Translations under genes and position numbers: made by a program
Notes under the pieces: generated by a model
Told to the model about the DNA's origin: nothing
The model's database searches: none
Seen by the model: the letters and a program-made list of their open reading frames with translations, nothing else
Assembly: GCA_013397935.1 (NCBI GenBank)
Contig: VZRN01006818.1
Coordinates: forward strand, 5,703,178-5,767,177
From: Dasyornis broadbenti
Lineage: Eukaryota > Chordata > Aves > Passeriformes > Dasyornithidae
Reading direction: 5' to 3'
DNA length: 64,000 nucleotides
Part shown: piece by piece, positions 52,901 to 64,000 of the stretch
Numbering within the stretch: the stretch's first letter is position 1
Layout: each line of letters opens with the position of its first letter

Positions 52901-55900
52901 CTTTTAACAACTTTAGGCAAGCTGAAAAATTCAGTGACAGAACTGTTACTAACACTGCATTTTCAGTACATATTGATCCCTCTTTAATCAGACCCCTCGC
53001 AAGTTAACCAACTTGTACTACAACACACTTTACACTCTATTTTAAGCTTTAGAAAGCTTAAATCAAACCTACAACCAACTTCACCATTGAGATTGAAGTT
53101 ATTAGCACAGGCTCTTAAATGAGGCTCAACCACAGTCAGAACCAGAGTATTCCAAACACCTTGGTAAGTGATGAGAGAAACTTGTGCAATAAATCTTAAT
53201 TCTATAAACAAGTTCTACTTTATCAAAGAGCAATGAAGTAAATTCACTGAGCACAACTAAGAAAGGTCTCATCATTAATTTGCTTGGTTTTATGAAAAAG
53301 TTGAAGACAGTGGAGCTATTCTTTGACAAGAAATTTAATCTTCAAAATTTGCTGCTTTGTTTCACTGAGCAAAGCAGATGGTAGTACTGTCTTCAAACAC
53401 ACTGTCCCAAAGCAAGCCAGAAGTGGTCTGCTAAATGAGCCATTGAATCACAAATGTGTAAAAGGAAAGCAATAACTGCATTCCTCATCACTGCAGATCA
53501 ACTAAGGAAAATTTCGGCAAGAATTTAGAGCAAGTTTTGATACATGAGAAAACCACATAAAGTACTGCTAATAACATTCCTGTATCATCTACTCATTACA
53601 CTCAAAGCATAAAATTAATAATAATAATAATAATAGAGACATTAGGTCTCCAAGTATCTCTCTATAGTTTAAATAACTGATGTTTCATGACTAAGGCAAA
53701 GCTACAAAAGAGATTCCAAGGAGAAGGAAAGTGTCTTAAGAAGTGTGCCATACTGTAACTGCGGGGGAAAAGATCAGCCACTCTAAGTGTTAGCATTCCT
53801 TTCTTCATAAAAGCTCAAATAAAAACTCTTCAATTCTGAGATGAGCTACAGACAGGTTATGTTAGCTTTTCTGCTATCTGAGCAGCACAGTGTTTTATGA
53901 CCACTAATGCCACAGACAACACTGTTTAGAAAGCAAAAAAACCATTTGTAACACTCTGGTCATACTATACAAATGCTGTACCTTTCTACATATCCTGCAG
54001 ATGTTCCTACCAGACCATCAAGTCTTTCCTGAAGGGCTGCAAGAATCTGAGGATTCTGCATCATCTGCACAGTCAACTGTCGAGCTAAATTAAAAAATAA
54101 AATTATATAAGTGCAACGTGCATATTTTGGACTAATCTAGTGAGAAAGAATCATACATAAAAAAATAGAATATTAGACAAGCAAGAATTACAGATGCAAA
54201 AGAATTGCTTAAAACTGTGTCAAGTTTCCCTACTACCGAAACCTGTTTCTGATTTATAAAATCCATTTTCCCTCTGGGATTCCTAGAGTGTAATTTCCCT
54301 TCTGATTCTCACCTATAATAGCTGAGAATTCACTCAAAATCCACATTATTCATCTCTAGGTTCCTCTGGGACACCTGAATACTTACCATTTAATTACTAT
54401 AAGCCATTTAATTACTTCAACTAACGAATGTGTTCCCCAAAATTTTGCAATCCAGTTTTGAAAACTCTTACTTCAATAGATTAGCAAAGCATAACATCTC
54501 GAGCAAAATGTTCTACTTTACTGTTATTATTGTGTTCAAGGAATCACATAATGTGGCACTATTAGCAGTCCAAGCAATTTTATTGCAGCGATTATTAGTT
54601 ATTTCTCTTTTGGCTAACTGCTCTTTAGATTCCATTTGTGCCCCCAGACTTTAAATATAAAGTGTGAGTAAGACTGTTCAGCACTGACAAAACAAGTATT
54701 TTGATATATGCTCATGTTTTTTTGTTGAGGGGGGGAAAAAAAGGATTTATTAATTTTAAGAGTAGTAACACTAAGCATGATTTGTTCTGTTCACAGTCAA
54801 ACAACTCAGCAGCAAATTACTAAGCAACTAATCAAAAAGAAAGATACACACACACATATATGTACATTAATTTTTTATACCCAAAGCTTCACATTTGTGA
54901 AGTTTTAAACTGTTTTTAGTTTTGAAATAATCCAGTCACATATCCACAATAATCCTGTCTTTTCCAATTGCACAGGTGGCCACCACTGCCTGAAACTGGT
55001 ATGAACCACGACTAAATTGAGTAACTGCAGACAACTAATAAAAATTACAGCATTTAAAAAAAAAAGTCCTTGCTTCAGAACTTAAACACAATTGTACATC
55101 TGAAGTTGTTTTACCATTTTCTATTTTTTTTTGCAGTAAAATCCTTTAAACACACTAACTAGAAAGCACAGATGCTCAGATGTTTAGAAACTCTTGTTTT
55201 CAACATTACCTTTGCTGTTGGCATCTTCACCAGTTTCTTCTTCTTCTACTTCTTCAACATCTTCCATATCCTGTTGATCAAGTTCAGACTGCTCTTTGCT
55301 ATTAGAAATATTCAATAACAGCATCAAGAAGTTAATTTTATAAAATACTACAATGAGCTTAAAGAGATCAAACTAGAGATTATGTGGGTAGAAGCAAACT
55401 GTTGCATCTTTTGATCTATGACAAACAAGTCTTAATTGCTAAACAAAGCCAAATTTGTCTTCATAAAAGTTTCACATTTGACTATCTCGGAACAGTTTAA
55501 AGAATTAGCAACTTTCCAGAATTACAAAGTATTCTTTTATAAAAGAATTCCTTCATTTCCTGTTCTTATCAACCAGTCAAAGCCTCCTTCAGCTCCACAC
55601 ACCATCTTCATTAAGATGTGCAGGCCTTGAGAACTGTGGGTAGGTTCACCTAAACTGTACTTCAAATGCCACAAAATAAGAGCATTCAAAGTATAGGAAA
55701 ACATCTCTATGTAGAGTGAAACAATAGGAATGGGCAATACTGTCTGGTTTTCCCCTCCAGAATTCCAACTAACATAGTAAGTTGACTTGTGCCCTCTTCC
55801 ACTTCTAGATTTACTTACAATTAAGATCACAAACCCATTTATCATAAGCAATGTAAGCTCTTCCCCCACATGCTATAAAACTCAGGTCTTGCCATAGTGC

Positions 55901-56023
55901 TTAAGGTCAGTATCTAAACTGTCTATCCAGTATCTGGAGAGCCCAGCCATGTAAAGTACAGCATAGGACACACTCAGAGCCTCAGTAACCTACAGATTTT
56001 ACTTACTTGTCTATGTCTGCCAT
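43865..56023 (-). CDS. NAP1L1: Nucleosome assembly protein 1-like 1 (14 coding exons)
   Basis: The spliced product is 393 residues, against 391 in human. The 14 coding exons sum to 1182 nt, all with GT..AG introns and continuous frame; each is listed below. Family knowledge: NAP1L1 is a cytoplasm-nucleus shuttling chaperone that binds H2A-H2B and other histones, dimerises through a long helix, and takes part in nucleosome assembly. Seen in order: an acidic N-terminal stretch (residues about 18-31, mostly Glu/Asp); the NAP domain (about 60-350), with the long dimerisation helix around 75-120 and the conserved GIPEFWLTVFKN block at 167-178; a basic KKKQKHKGRG cluster near 275-285, matching the mapped nuclear localisation region; and a very acidic tail (about 349-380), the polyglutamylation region in mammals. 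The protein ends in CKQQ, annotated as a farnesylation site in human. Introns hold a CR1 copy (46185-46442) and an AAT repeat (53614-53635); otherwise I see nothing in them. Confidence 0.97.
45617..45667 (-). CDS. NAP1L1: NAP1L1 coding exon 13
   Basis: 51 nt, phase 0 on both sides, residues 366-382 (EGEEEADEENDPEYDPK). It is part of the acidic tail. The acceptor is TTTTCTTTCAG and the donor GTAAGG. Confidence 0.95.
46056..46088 (-). CDS. NAP1L1: NAP1L1 coding exon 12
   Basis: 33 nt, phase 0 on both sides, residues 355-365 (YDEEGEEADDE). It is part of the acidic tail. The acceptor is TTTTCTCTTCTAG and the donor GTAAGA. A CR1 copy ends 96 bases upstream. Confidence 0.95.
46185..46442 (-). repeat. 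CR1 LINE 3' fragment in a NAP1L1 intron
   Basis: On the minus strand it ends with a degenerate CR1 tail (CCATTTTATGATTTT) preceded by the AGGGCCCTTCCAACCC block. Reading back it shows the CR1 ORF2 end: a peptide like FRLNIRKKF..RIVRHLNRLARKVVDVQSLP can be followed in the minus frame. It has the same orientation as NAP1L1. Sequence from 46443 to about 46680 is GC-rich but I do not recognise it as CR1. Confidence 0.9.
47321..47443 (-). CDS. NAP1L1: NAP1L1 coding exon 11
   Basis: 123 nt, phase 0 on both sides, residues 314-354. It contains the conserved AILAADFEIGHFLRERI block and SVLYFTGEAIEDDDDD, the end of the NAP domain and the start of the acidic tail. The acceptor is TTTTATGCAG and the donor GTAAGT. 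Confidence 0.97.
48593..48612 (-). CDS. NAP1L1: NAP1L1 coding exon 10 (20-nt microexon)
   Basis: Only 20 nt, coding with the preceding G for VPESGDL (residues 307-313), which matches the human sequence at this place. Splice sites are strong: acceptor TTCTTTTTTCCACAG, donor GTAAGT. Its length is not a multiple of three, so it is needed to keep frame. Confidence 0.95.
48698..48843 (-). CDS. NAP1L1: NAP1L1 coding exon 9
   Basis: 146 nt, residues 258-307. It holds CQIDWKKGKNVTLKT, the basic KKKQKHKGRG cluster and SNDSFFNFFSPPE. The acceptor is TTTACTCTTTAG and the donor GTAAGC. Confidence 0.97.
50534..50673 (-). CDS. NAP1L1: NAP1L1 coding exon 8
   Basis: 140 nt, residues 212-258. It holds LEFHFEPNDYFTNEVLTKTY and the SEPDDSDPFSFDGPEI region of the NAP domain core. 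The acceptor is TTCTTTTTTTTAG and the donor GTAAGT. Confidence 0.97.
51298..51369 (-). CDS. NAP1L1: NAP1L1 coding exon 7
   Basis: 72 nt, phase 0 on both sides, residues 188-211 (EHDEPILKYLKDIKVKFSEV, then GQPM). The acceptor is TTTTCTCTGCAG and the donor GTTAGT, which departs slightly from consensus. Confidence 0.96.
51863..51991 (-). CDS. NAP1L1: NAP1L1 coding exon 6
   Basis: 129 nt, phase 0 on both sides, residues 145-187. It holds a highly charged Lys/Glu stretch followed by GIPEFWLTVFKNVDLLSDMV. The acceptor is TTTTATTTTCTCAAG (AAG rather than CAG) and the donor GTAGGT. Confidence 0.96.
52237..52317 (-). CDS. NAP1L1: NAP1L1 coding exon 5
   Basis: 81 nt, phase 0 on both sides, residues 118-144. 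It holds RSEIINAIYEPTEEECEWK. The acceptor is TTAATCTTCCAG and the donor GTGAGT. Confidence 0.96.
52780..52921 (-). CDS. NAP1L1: NAP1L1 coding exon 4
   Basis: 142 nt, residues 70-117. It holds LPKVVKRRVNALKNLQVQC and the rest of the long dimerisation helix up to LYQPLFDK. The acceptor is GAATTTTTCAG and the donor GTATTT, a weak match. Confidence 0.96.
53614..53635. repeat. (AAT)n microsatellite in NAP1L1 intron
   Basis: About seven AAT units, seen directly, in the intron between coding exons 3 and 4. Confidence 0.85.
53982..54084 (-). CDS. NAP1L1: NAP1L1 coding exon 3
   Basis: 103 nt, residues 36-70. It holds RQLTVQMMQNPQILAALQER and LDGLVGTSAGYVE. The acceptor is TTTTTTAATTTAG and the donor GTACAG, a weak match. 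Confidence 0.96.
55210..55298 (-). CDS. NAP1L1: NAP1L1 coding exon 2
   Basis: 89 nt, residues 6-36. It starts with KEQSELDQ and contains an acidic run, DVEEVEEEETGED, followed by ANSK. The acceptor is TATTTCTAATAG and the donor GTAATG. Confidence 0.96.
56007..56023 (-). CDS. NAP1L1: NAP1L1 coding exon 1 (start codon)
   Basis: 17 coding nt from the ATG at 56021-56023: MADID plus two bases of the next codon. The same N-terminus is found in human NAP1L1. The donor is GTAAGT. The context TTAGCAGAATGG has C at -3 relative to the purine consensus but G at +4. Confidence 0.95.
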
Positions 56024-56042
56024 TCTGCTAAGATTTCAAACA
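56024..56042 (-). other. NAP1L1: NAP1L1 5' UTR part of the start-codon exon
   Basis: 19 nt between a good acceptor (long T tract, CCCCCTTAG) and the ATG. It implies at least one further non-coding exon upstream. A second, closer AG at 56030 would leave only five bases and is less likely. Confidence 0.7.
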
Positions 56043-58559
56043 CTAAGGGGGAAAAAAAAAAAACACATAAGAACAGCAGCACTAGATTTCAATTACAAAC
56101 TCTATGATCACATGCCATAGTACTAAAAGAAACAAATCATGTGAGTTTTATGAAACAAGATAAATACATATTACAGTCTGAAGAGTGGCACATCTCGAGC
56201 TCTCAATCAAAACACACAGAAACACTGAAAAGCTTTGTTCTGGTTTAGAACCTATAGATCCACTCATATAAATTGAAGTACCAAGTACCAGCAAAACACC
56301 ATGTTGAGTTTTGGATCTTAGGATTGTACTAATATCACTGACTGAAAACTAGTCCTGTCTAACATAAAACCAGAATATAATCTGAGAAAAACTGACGCAA
56401 AAAGGGTGCTGGTAACTGGTATCCTCTGTTGCAGACAGAGGATACTTACAGTTAAATCAGTTTAAGACTGAAGATCCCTTTTTGTGGGTTTACTTTTAAT
56501 CCCAACTTTACAAAACCAATCCAGGTAGCTCCTCAGAATATCTACAATATTTCAACATCTTACAAAAAAACCTGATGCCAGGTGCCAGGCTATTTAACAC
56601 AACTAACTCCCATCTCCTGAATGATCACAAATTTCTTAAATATCTCAGTATAATCATCAACATACGCCATATACAGTAAATAGAGACAATTCATATTGAG
56701 AATCTTGCATACCATGAAGCACCTATGTTCTCAAACATATTATAAAATGAGGAACATTTTCTATCAGCAAAATAGTAATCGGGAATCTAGTCTCCAAATA
56801 GATGTTTCAGGTAACTTGAAGTCAAAGACAATACCATACACAGGAAAACACTGTCCCATTACTGCCATCTGCCAGTAATTCAGGAGGCTCCAACTACCAG
56901 GAATAATTCACTGGCACAGAAAGCATAGACTCCAATGCTTTAGAGTCTGTATTTTACCTGCTGTCCTGTAAGCTAAACAAATTCAAGTTTCCTTTAGGAA
57001 TTTCAACTCCTTATAATGCATTCCAATGGGAATTTTAGCAAAGTGTTGGAGGCATGTGTTCCAGAAAAAGTGAAAACTGCATTTGATCTGTCAAAAGTGT
57101 TAACACAAAAACACAATCCCAATAAGATCAGGATATTAACAGTCAATATGAAGAATAATGTTAGAATTTAAACTTCAGAATGAAACACCTACATTTTATG
57201 TAAATATAATCTAAACATATTTTTTTGGTGTCATAACTACTTCCCAACAATTACATGGAAAGAAAGTATCTGATATCCTAATTTTGGACAACTTTACAGT
57301 GCCAATTAAGGATCTAGAATGTAATAAAAAAGATTAAAATCCCTAATATGCGGAAAAACTAGAGAACCAAATACTTGTCCATCTATTTCAGAAAAATAAT
57401 GCAGTATTTGCTACTAAATAGAATGGCAGCACTGCTATAAACCAAAGTACATCTAACAATTCTGCAAGAGGAATTACAGCAATATTCTTGACTCATTTTA
57501 TTCAGATTGCATTTGCCTGTCCTGTGATTTCAGTTGTACACATAGATGCAGGCTGTCCATATAACAATTTCAAAGACTCTCCTCTGAATACCATTCTCAA
57601 AAATAGCATGGACTGAAGACGTACAGAAACTGAAAGCATACTACAACTCTCACATACAGGTCCCTGTTTCTCTTGAACAACGTAACAATAAGCACTATTT
57701 TTGATTTACAGAACATTGAATCTATGCAAAATATACAACTTTTTCCTTACACACTTCCTCTTAACTTGTTTTTATTGCAGGACCATTTCAAGGAGACTGA
57801 TAGTATCACTGTGCAAAAGAACAGAAGAAGCACAGCACACCTGCCTTTCACACATTTTTCTGCAAAGGCAACACAATGATGCTCCTTGCAGAGACTAGCA
57901 TCTCCTCTCTCTGTTCTCCCTATCAAATAAAGCTTCAACTTCCACAAATTGGAACGCAGTTCTTTCAACAAAGGTGTGACCAGTGGCAGCACAAACCCTG
58001 TGGTCTCTCCAAGACAGTGGGCAAATGAAACAGCAGCTGAAATACCTAAGATAGAGGTTTTCTGAAAGAGACCAACTTCTATAGTTCATTTAAACATTTT
58101 TTTCCTAAATGAAGACAAGATTGGATATGAACAAATGATGCCTAAAAACTTTAAGAAGCATCTATCCCATCTCCAACAAAGGCCATTAGCCAATGCCTTG
58201 GAATAAGGCAATGCCATGGTAAGAATTCCCCCAGAAACACTTCTAGCTTTCAATCACTTTCAGAAAAAACACACTGGCTCAGAAGTGCAGGTATTTGACA
58301 ATGTCATAACAAATTTTTATTTCAGAAGCTAGTCCTCATTTTCCTCAAAACCATGCAGGTAAGCTGATGATATCACTCAAGTTTCTGAGTTGCAATATTC
58401 AGCTCAGAGATCAGAACTAAGATTTTTCTACAATCTGTGGTAAAGGAAGTTTGACCAGCAGTCTCGTGTTCCTGAATTCCTCAGTGGGCCCTTGTTTTCA
58501 CCCTCTGAACAACTACTTGTCATCAGCAACTTTCATCCATCCTTTCACTGTTCATCCTC

Positions 58560-58805
58560 TTTCCGAGATCACTTCTGACCATGCTGAAGGCATTCATCTC
58601 ATTACCAAACCCTGTGGGACTCCATCATCTGCCTCTCTCTCTTCATTGCAATGGGCAGTTATCAGCCTCTGCTTTCTGGCCCTTAAACGATCCATGTAAG
58701 CACTGTGTGTTTTCAAATTACGGCCCAGTTTACTCAAAGACTTTGAATAATATTCTTCAAAGAATTTTTTTTGGAATTAAAATAGACTGCATCAACCAGC
58801 TGTCA
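58560..58805 (-). repeat. Old, diverged CR1-like ORF2 fragment
   Basis: On the minus strand I can match a GTTGATGCAGTCTATTTT block to the CR1 reverse transcriptase region (VDVVYLDFSKAFD in intact copies), and GGAGTCCCACAGGG to the GVPQGS motif region. The order and spacing agree with an ancient copy with many indels and stops. It could be another CR1-clade LINE. Confidence 0.55.
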
Positions 58806-61574
58806 ACTTCAGAGCCTCTCTCTAGTGTATTTCTCTCACTCATCTAATTTTTTCGATTCTCCTTGCATCAGTCCTTTTCATGTCCCATCCTTTAATCTTC
58901 CCTCCACTTTTTACACAACTCAGTATCAGAATGTATACAGTTGGAAGAGTTCTTCTGCAAACAGAGGAGATACTAGTGTCTGTCATGACAATTATCTGCC
59001 AGCTCTAGACAACTGTTCTTCAGTAAGGAGACTATAAGGCACTGCCAAGAAAACTACACTGGCAGACATTTAGGCTAATCTGTGCAACCCACTAGCATGG
59101 AAGAGATGTAGTTGCATCACATTTTGTTTACTGTCATTTACTTAAACGACCATAAGCTTCTTTTTTTAAACCAGCTCTACTGGTTAAAAAAAAAACCAAA
59201 CAGAAACAGAACCACAAACTGTAAAAGCAGAAAAGCACTGAGAAAATACATTCCTTAAGAGCAAATAACCTCTGCTATCTTTGTGCAATGCCCAGTCCAA
59301 GGTCCTGGTCTAGTCTTCAGAGTCTCAAATACAACATATACCACAATCAATAACATTAGAAGACACCACTGCAGTATTTATTTTGCAGTATCTCCCCAAC
59401 ACTAAGTATTTAAATATAGTACTCATATCACTCCACTTTCCATAAAACACAGCTGTCCTTCCCAGTTCTTTCACAGGTGCATTTAGATCTGTAAACATCA
59501 GCTGCACCTTGGCATGTGAGCAACAAGAACCACTCACTGTCATCAGTCCCTGAAGTAGTCGCAGGGAGATATCAGTTCACCAGCTGTCAATGCAGGATTA
59601 TAACAAACCTGGCTACACCTGGTGCATTACTTCAAGCCTCAGTGTCTAGGTGATTGTTTTGGACTGAGACACTGCTTGGAAACTAGGCCTCCTGACTGCA
59701 AGAAGAGGCTTATGAGCACAAATAAAGGGCAGTCTACATCCCTGTACAAGACCAGCATGCAAAAAACCTGATTAGTAAAATATTTTATTTCCCTCTTACT
59801 TGAACCACTACAGCCACTAGCAGACCACATTATTGTCAAGTAGGAGAGGTGCCCACAGGCTTCACTTACACAGTTTTGCTGATCATTGTAAAAATATGCA
59901 GAGGAAAAAGAAAGTTATCTTATCTTTGCAGGGCTTGAAAGAGAATGCGTATGAAGTTTGTGCTACAAAAAGAAAGCAGAAGTACAGAAAAGCAAGCTGC
60001 AGTGCAAGTTTCCTAAAGGGTCAAATTCAAAACCTCTTTCATACATGTACCTTAAGCCTGGCTGCCATCATAAGAAAGCATGTTCTTTATCAAAATTAAA
60101 AGGTTAGAAAGCTTAAACCAGCCTAGCTTACCCACAGTTTTAAGTGCAACCTGAAGATCCACTAAAAATCAGCAAAACTCCCTTAAAATTTAAATCTTAC
60201 CAAAACAGTATGACAATTTGTTATTTTCATTAGGCTTAAAGGACACTTGATCTTTTTAATGTCATGTTTTTCAAGAAATTGAGTTCAATACACGCAGAAT
60301 ATTCACGTGTTCATCCTCAAGCTAGCCATTAGTGAGCTTTCAGTTTTCAAGGGTTTTCGCTTTTTCACTAAGTGATTTTGCGCAAGTGAAGACAGTAATA
60401 CGAACTCTAAGTGTTCAGCACTTCTAATCTCTCCTTTATCCACACACAAACTAATCTGAGTTTGCACAGAGGCACCAGCCACATTACAGCTAGGACACAG
60501 GCTTTGGTGAGAAGCCTTTTCTTTTCCAGATCAGCTTTACGTGTCCCAAGTAAGCACACCACTATTAGATTACCGGGACATCCGCTCGCCCTCAAGAAGA
60601 CAGGTCACAGCGAGGTGAACTGAAAGTCAGCTGAGGCAGCAAGACATTCCTGAGACACAGTTCCTCCAGCAAAACAACAGCTTTTTTGCACAAGCCCTAA
60701 GTCTGGCAGGCTGACAACACTTCTCAGTTGTTCAGCATCTCTGAGCATACCATGCCACAAACAGTAGCCATACCCTCCCTTTCAGGAAACACCTCTTCCC
60801 CTTCTCTAGACAAATTGCTCACACAGTTACCTAGGAATAGCAATTAAAAGAAAATTTTGGAGTTGTTCAACAGTCACAAATGGGCTTTTTGAGGCTATCG
60901 GACCCCAGCTATAGCCAAGCCTTGCCATGTCATATTTCTAAAGGAAATCTATCCTTTTGCCCAAACTGATTTTCCCAGTAGTCAGTAATTCAGAGCACTA
61001 CAAATACAAGTCAGTTTGTCCACACAACAGCATATCAGCCTCTTCCTGGCCCTCGCAAGCCCTGGACAACTGAAAGCAATACATTAACAGAAAATACCTA
61101 AAACAAATGAACCCTATGTGGGATTCAGAAGCTGCAATGTAAGGTAGCAAACTAAGCAGAGGACTAAGTCAGATGTAAGTGAAAAGAGAGATCCAGCTGG
61201 AGTACAGCTAGTTGTATTAAAAAATAATCACCAGGATTAAGTCTGGTAAACTGTATGCAATGTGTGCAGAAACCAAAGGTGCCAGACAAATGACATCATA
61301 CCAGCCAAGTTCAACTCTCGCTAAAGCCTGGGAATCTCAAGAGCAATAGATTCACTAGAAGTTACTTAAAACTGATGTTCTAGCCTAGAATTCCAGGACA
61401 ACTAGTAAGATTTCTCCTTACATAATCATCATTAAATACAGAAAATAAAAATTAAAATAGCTTCAAGATCCATTAGAAAACACTCTTTGACTGAAGATGT
61501 TCAAAGTAATTGTCTGGGGTAGCTTGCTCAAAACCTCTAAGAGAGGCTTGCAACTTTAAAGAGCCCAGATGCTC

Positions 61575-61622
61575 TGCACAGTGATCTTAAAGGTCTTTTC
61601 CAACCTAAACAATCCTGAGAAC
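61575..61622 (+). repeat. Short CR1 3' end remnant
   Basis: The stretch GATCTTAAAGGTCTTTTCCA, then ACCTAAACAATCCTGA, matches the CR1 3' end just before the octamer tail. The sequence from about 61525 may belong to the same degraded copy. Confidence 0.7.
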
Positions 61623-61984
61623 TAAGTGAACTGCTTCAAAAGTACACAGTACATGGTACAGAGTTTCACACTTCAAATGTCTTGGTACTACAACCCAAAA
61701 AACGCATCAATCATTCCAAAACCGTTAGTAGAAGCTAACTAGCAATCACCAGGTAGGGAAATTGTTATGAGAGAACAGATCGTACAGTTAAGTAGTAACT
61801 AGGAGAACATTTAGCTCCTCTTCAAAAAGAAGTAATTGAATAATGCATCAGGTTAAAAATGCCATTTCAAAAGGGAATAAATAAAGCAGAAGACCAAGTG
61901 TTTCCTTTATACTTGTGAGATCAAATTCGTGCATCCATTACCACTCGCATGAAAACTGGTCATGAAACAAGGGGATATTGTATC

Positions 61985-62355
61985 TAGTCTTATCCTGAGG
62001 GGAGACCTCATTGCTCTCCACTACTACCCAAAAGGAGGCTGTAGCCAGGTGGGGAGTGATCTCTTCTCCCAGGTTAACAAGAACAGGGTGAGAGGAGATG
62101 GCCTCAAGTTATGCCAGGGCATGTTTAGATCAGATATTAGGAAAACTTCCTTTTCTGAAAGGGTTGTCAGGCATTGAAACAAGCCACCTAGGGAAGTGCT
62201 GCAATCACCATCCCTGGAAGTGTTCAAAAAATGTGTAGATGTGGCACTTGGGGATATGGTTTAGCAGTGAACACAGCAGTTCTGGGTTAACAGCAGGACT
62301 CAGTCTTAGAGGAGAGGCCTTTTTCAACCTAAACAATTCTATGTTTCTGTGATTA
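61985..62355 (+). repeat. CR1 LINE 3' fragment with readable ORF2 end
   Basis: In CR1 sense the peptide LRGDLIALHYYPKGGCSQVG can be followed, then LFSQV, GLKLCQGMFRSDIRK and ERVVRH, matching the end of CR1 ORF2. The element ends in the typical AACCTAAACAATTCTATG and a TTTCTGTGATT tail. A 71-codon frame inside it is a leftover of the transposon, not a host gene. Confidence 0.95.
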
Positions 62356-64000
62356 ACATGGCAGATAAACAACATGTTACAAACAGATTATATCATTCAT
62401 CTTGGGGAAAAAATATGCCTTCTTAGGAAAGCTGAAGGTCAAAAAAAAAATCAATCTCAGTAAAATGACTAGAGTAGTGCAGTGCTAGAACATCAAGATG
62501 CCACATCTATTTGATGAAAGACATTATCAGCCACTGAACTCTCCAGAGAATTTCTTTATTTGTGCCTCAAAGTTATTCTGTTAACAAAAGATTTCTAACT
62601 GTTAATGCAGGAACAAAAATTGACAAAATTTAAATAATTTTCAAATCTAGAGTAGATAATTGTAACTGTCTGCCCAAATATAAGCAGAGAAAACAAGAGT
62701 ATGATATAATAAAGATGACAGTACTAATAAAAAGCTATTAAGCTCTGGATAAAGAGACTAAGGAGCTCACAGGCAATGGAAGCAAGGAATCTAGGTTCCT
62801 CAATGCAGTAACAAGGTGACACTGGACCTTTGCACTTACTTAAATCCCTCCATTCTGACACAATTTATCGTGCAAGCACCAACTCATCCACCATGTGCAA
62901 AAACCATGCACAGTTAACAGCAGAAATGCTAACTGGCATGGCAATATATAGGAATCTTTAGCAGAAGCTGAAGGTCTCCTGACCAAGCAGAAAAGGGTAA
63001 GAAATTCAGACGAGAAGCGGCGTTTCACGAAACACATTCAGAACTTCCAGCTATGCGCATGTGCTTAAATATCCAAGATGGGAAGCTCTCGTATCACCTT
63101 GTGAGAGATACATTCCCCTCATGAAGGGAACACCAAGTTTCTCTTCTGAACCACCTTCCAGTCAGATTAAACAAAACCCGCTGGAAAAGCTTATTGTTCT
63201 CCTAAGCTATGCATACCCCCATATCCTCTTCCTTGCATCAGCAACATCTGAATGACTGTAAAGTTAAAATAAGTTCTAAGCATTTCTTTGTACGGTGTTA
63301 GACCTTCAGTTGCATGAGTAACAGCAGGGTCAAGAGACAGAGGCTGTCACAGGCAAGTACGTTTTGTAACAACTCATGAAAAGGGTAAGGCAAGTTTGAA
63401 GTTACTGTAAAACTCTACTGTTGTATCTCAGCTTATGGTAATATGGCAAAATTCAGTATCTGGCCGTAGAGAACAAAAAACCACTTAAACATGACAATGC
63501 TGAACCAAGTAACACAATACAATTCATTGAAACTGTCTGCTCTCTCCCCTTCAAATGGTATTTTTTTGCACTCCCTAATAACTCCTGAGGTAAAGGCATC
63601 AACCTCAGCCATTTGCCAATGCAACTATTCCACTAGTGCTTGCAGGCCTCCGCACAATACATATATACGTGCTACAGCATGAAAACACATTTTCCATAAT
63701 TCAACTTTAATGTGCTCTACACTTGCATAACAATGTCAGTTACTTGATGGGAAAAAGCCAAATTCTGCAAAACAAAACAGAGAGATAATATATATAAGTA
63801 ACCCAGTTTTTAGCAACTGCAGGATTTGTTTTCATTCATGTGGAAACCCATTCTAAGCTTTCCCCTTAAACAATTTTGAAACAAATACTGAACTCCTATC
63901 TTTGTAGCATTTTTACTGCATTTTAGATAGTGTCTGTTTACTCTTTCAGTAGAAAAGAGCCTCCACACCGAGAATGAGCTAACCTATGAAATTACAAGTT

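Larger units (their letters stand above)
56043..64000 (-). other. NAP1L1: Probable NAP1L1 first intron, to window end
   Basis: Nearly 8 kb of AT-rich DNA with no CpG island and no recognisable coding exon. Since the start-codon exon begins with a splice acceptor, an upstream non-coding exon is expected, most likely beyond 64,000. Named contents are three CR1-derived segments (58560-58805, 61575-61622 and 61985-62355). Confidence 0.6.

Noticed and set aside
61962..62177. 71-codon plus-strand frame as a possible small gene
   Set aside because: It codes for the end of CR1 ORF2 and belongs to the transposon remnant.

Overview
The window looks like ordinary avian nuclear DNA. Evidence for a bird is the set of CR1 LINE fragments, the low overall repeat load, spliced genes with short to medium introns, and two protein-coding genes that are neighbours at a known vertebrate locus (human 12q21: PHLDA1 next to NAP1L1, both on the same strand). 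I did not find a prokaryotic-style operon, a CRISPR array, an integrated virus with recognisable genes, or a clearly new biological system.

Layout. Positions 1 to about 31,700 form a gene-poor intergenic stretch with two CR1 fragments (811-1082 on minus, 7655-8082 on plus), simple repeats and AT-rich blocks that may be regulatory. From about 34,940 to 35,402 lies the PHLDA1 coding sequence on the minus strand, inside a CpG island that is interrupted by a 135-base run of N (35579-35713). PHLDA1 has a 107-base intron that starts five bases after its stop codon, followed by an AU-rich 3' UTR of uncertain length running toward lower coordinates. Positions 35,831 to about 43,170 are intergenic.

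NAP1L1 runs on the minus strand from its ATG at 56021-56023 to its stop at 43865-43867. I placed all 14 coding exons by hand. They sum to 1182 nt, i.e. 393 codons plus a stop, every junction keeps frame, and every intron has GT..AG ends. The gene has a 20-nt microexon, two small phase-0 exons coding for part of the acidic tail, and a last coding exon carrying a C-terminal CaaX-like CKQQ motif. A CR1 copy ends about 96 bases upstream of one of the small acidic-tail exons. From 56,043 to the end of the window I see only what is probably the first intron, with three CR1-derived fragments; the promoter and the non-coding first exon are not visible.

The two genes have separate roles. NAP1L1 is a histone H2A-H2B chaperone. 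PHLDA1 is a small inducible PH-like-domain protein. Nothing in the sequence says they act together; their adjacency is conserved synteny. The points most worth a second look are the short PHLDA1 C-terminus without the long Pro-Gln and Pro-His repeats of mammals, its 3' UTR intron and AU-rich element, and the frame-critical NAP1L1 microexon.
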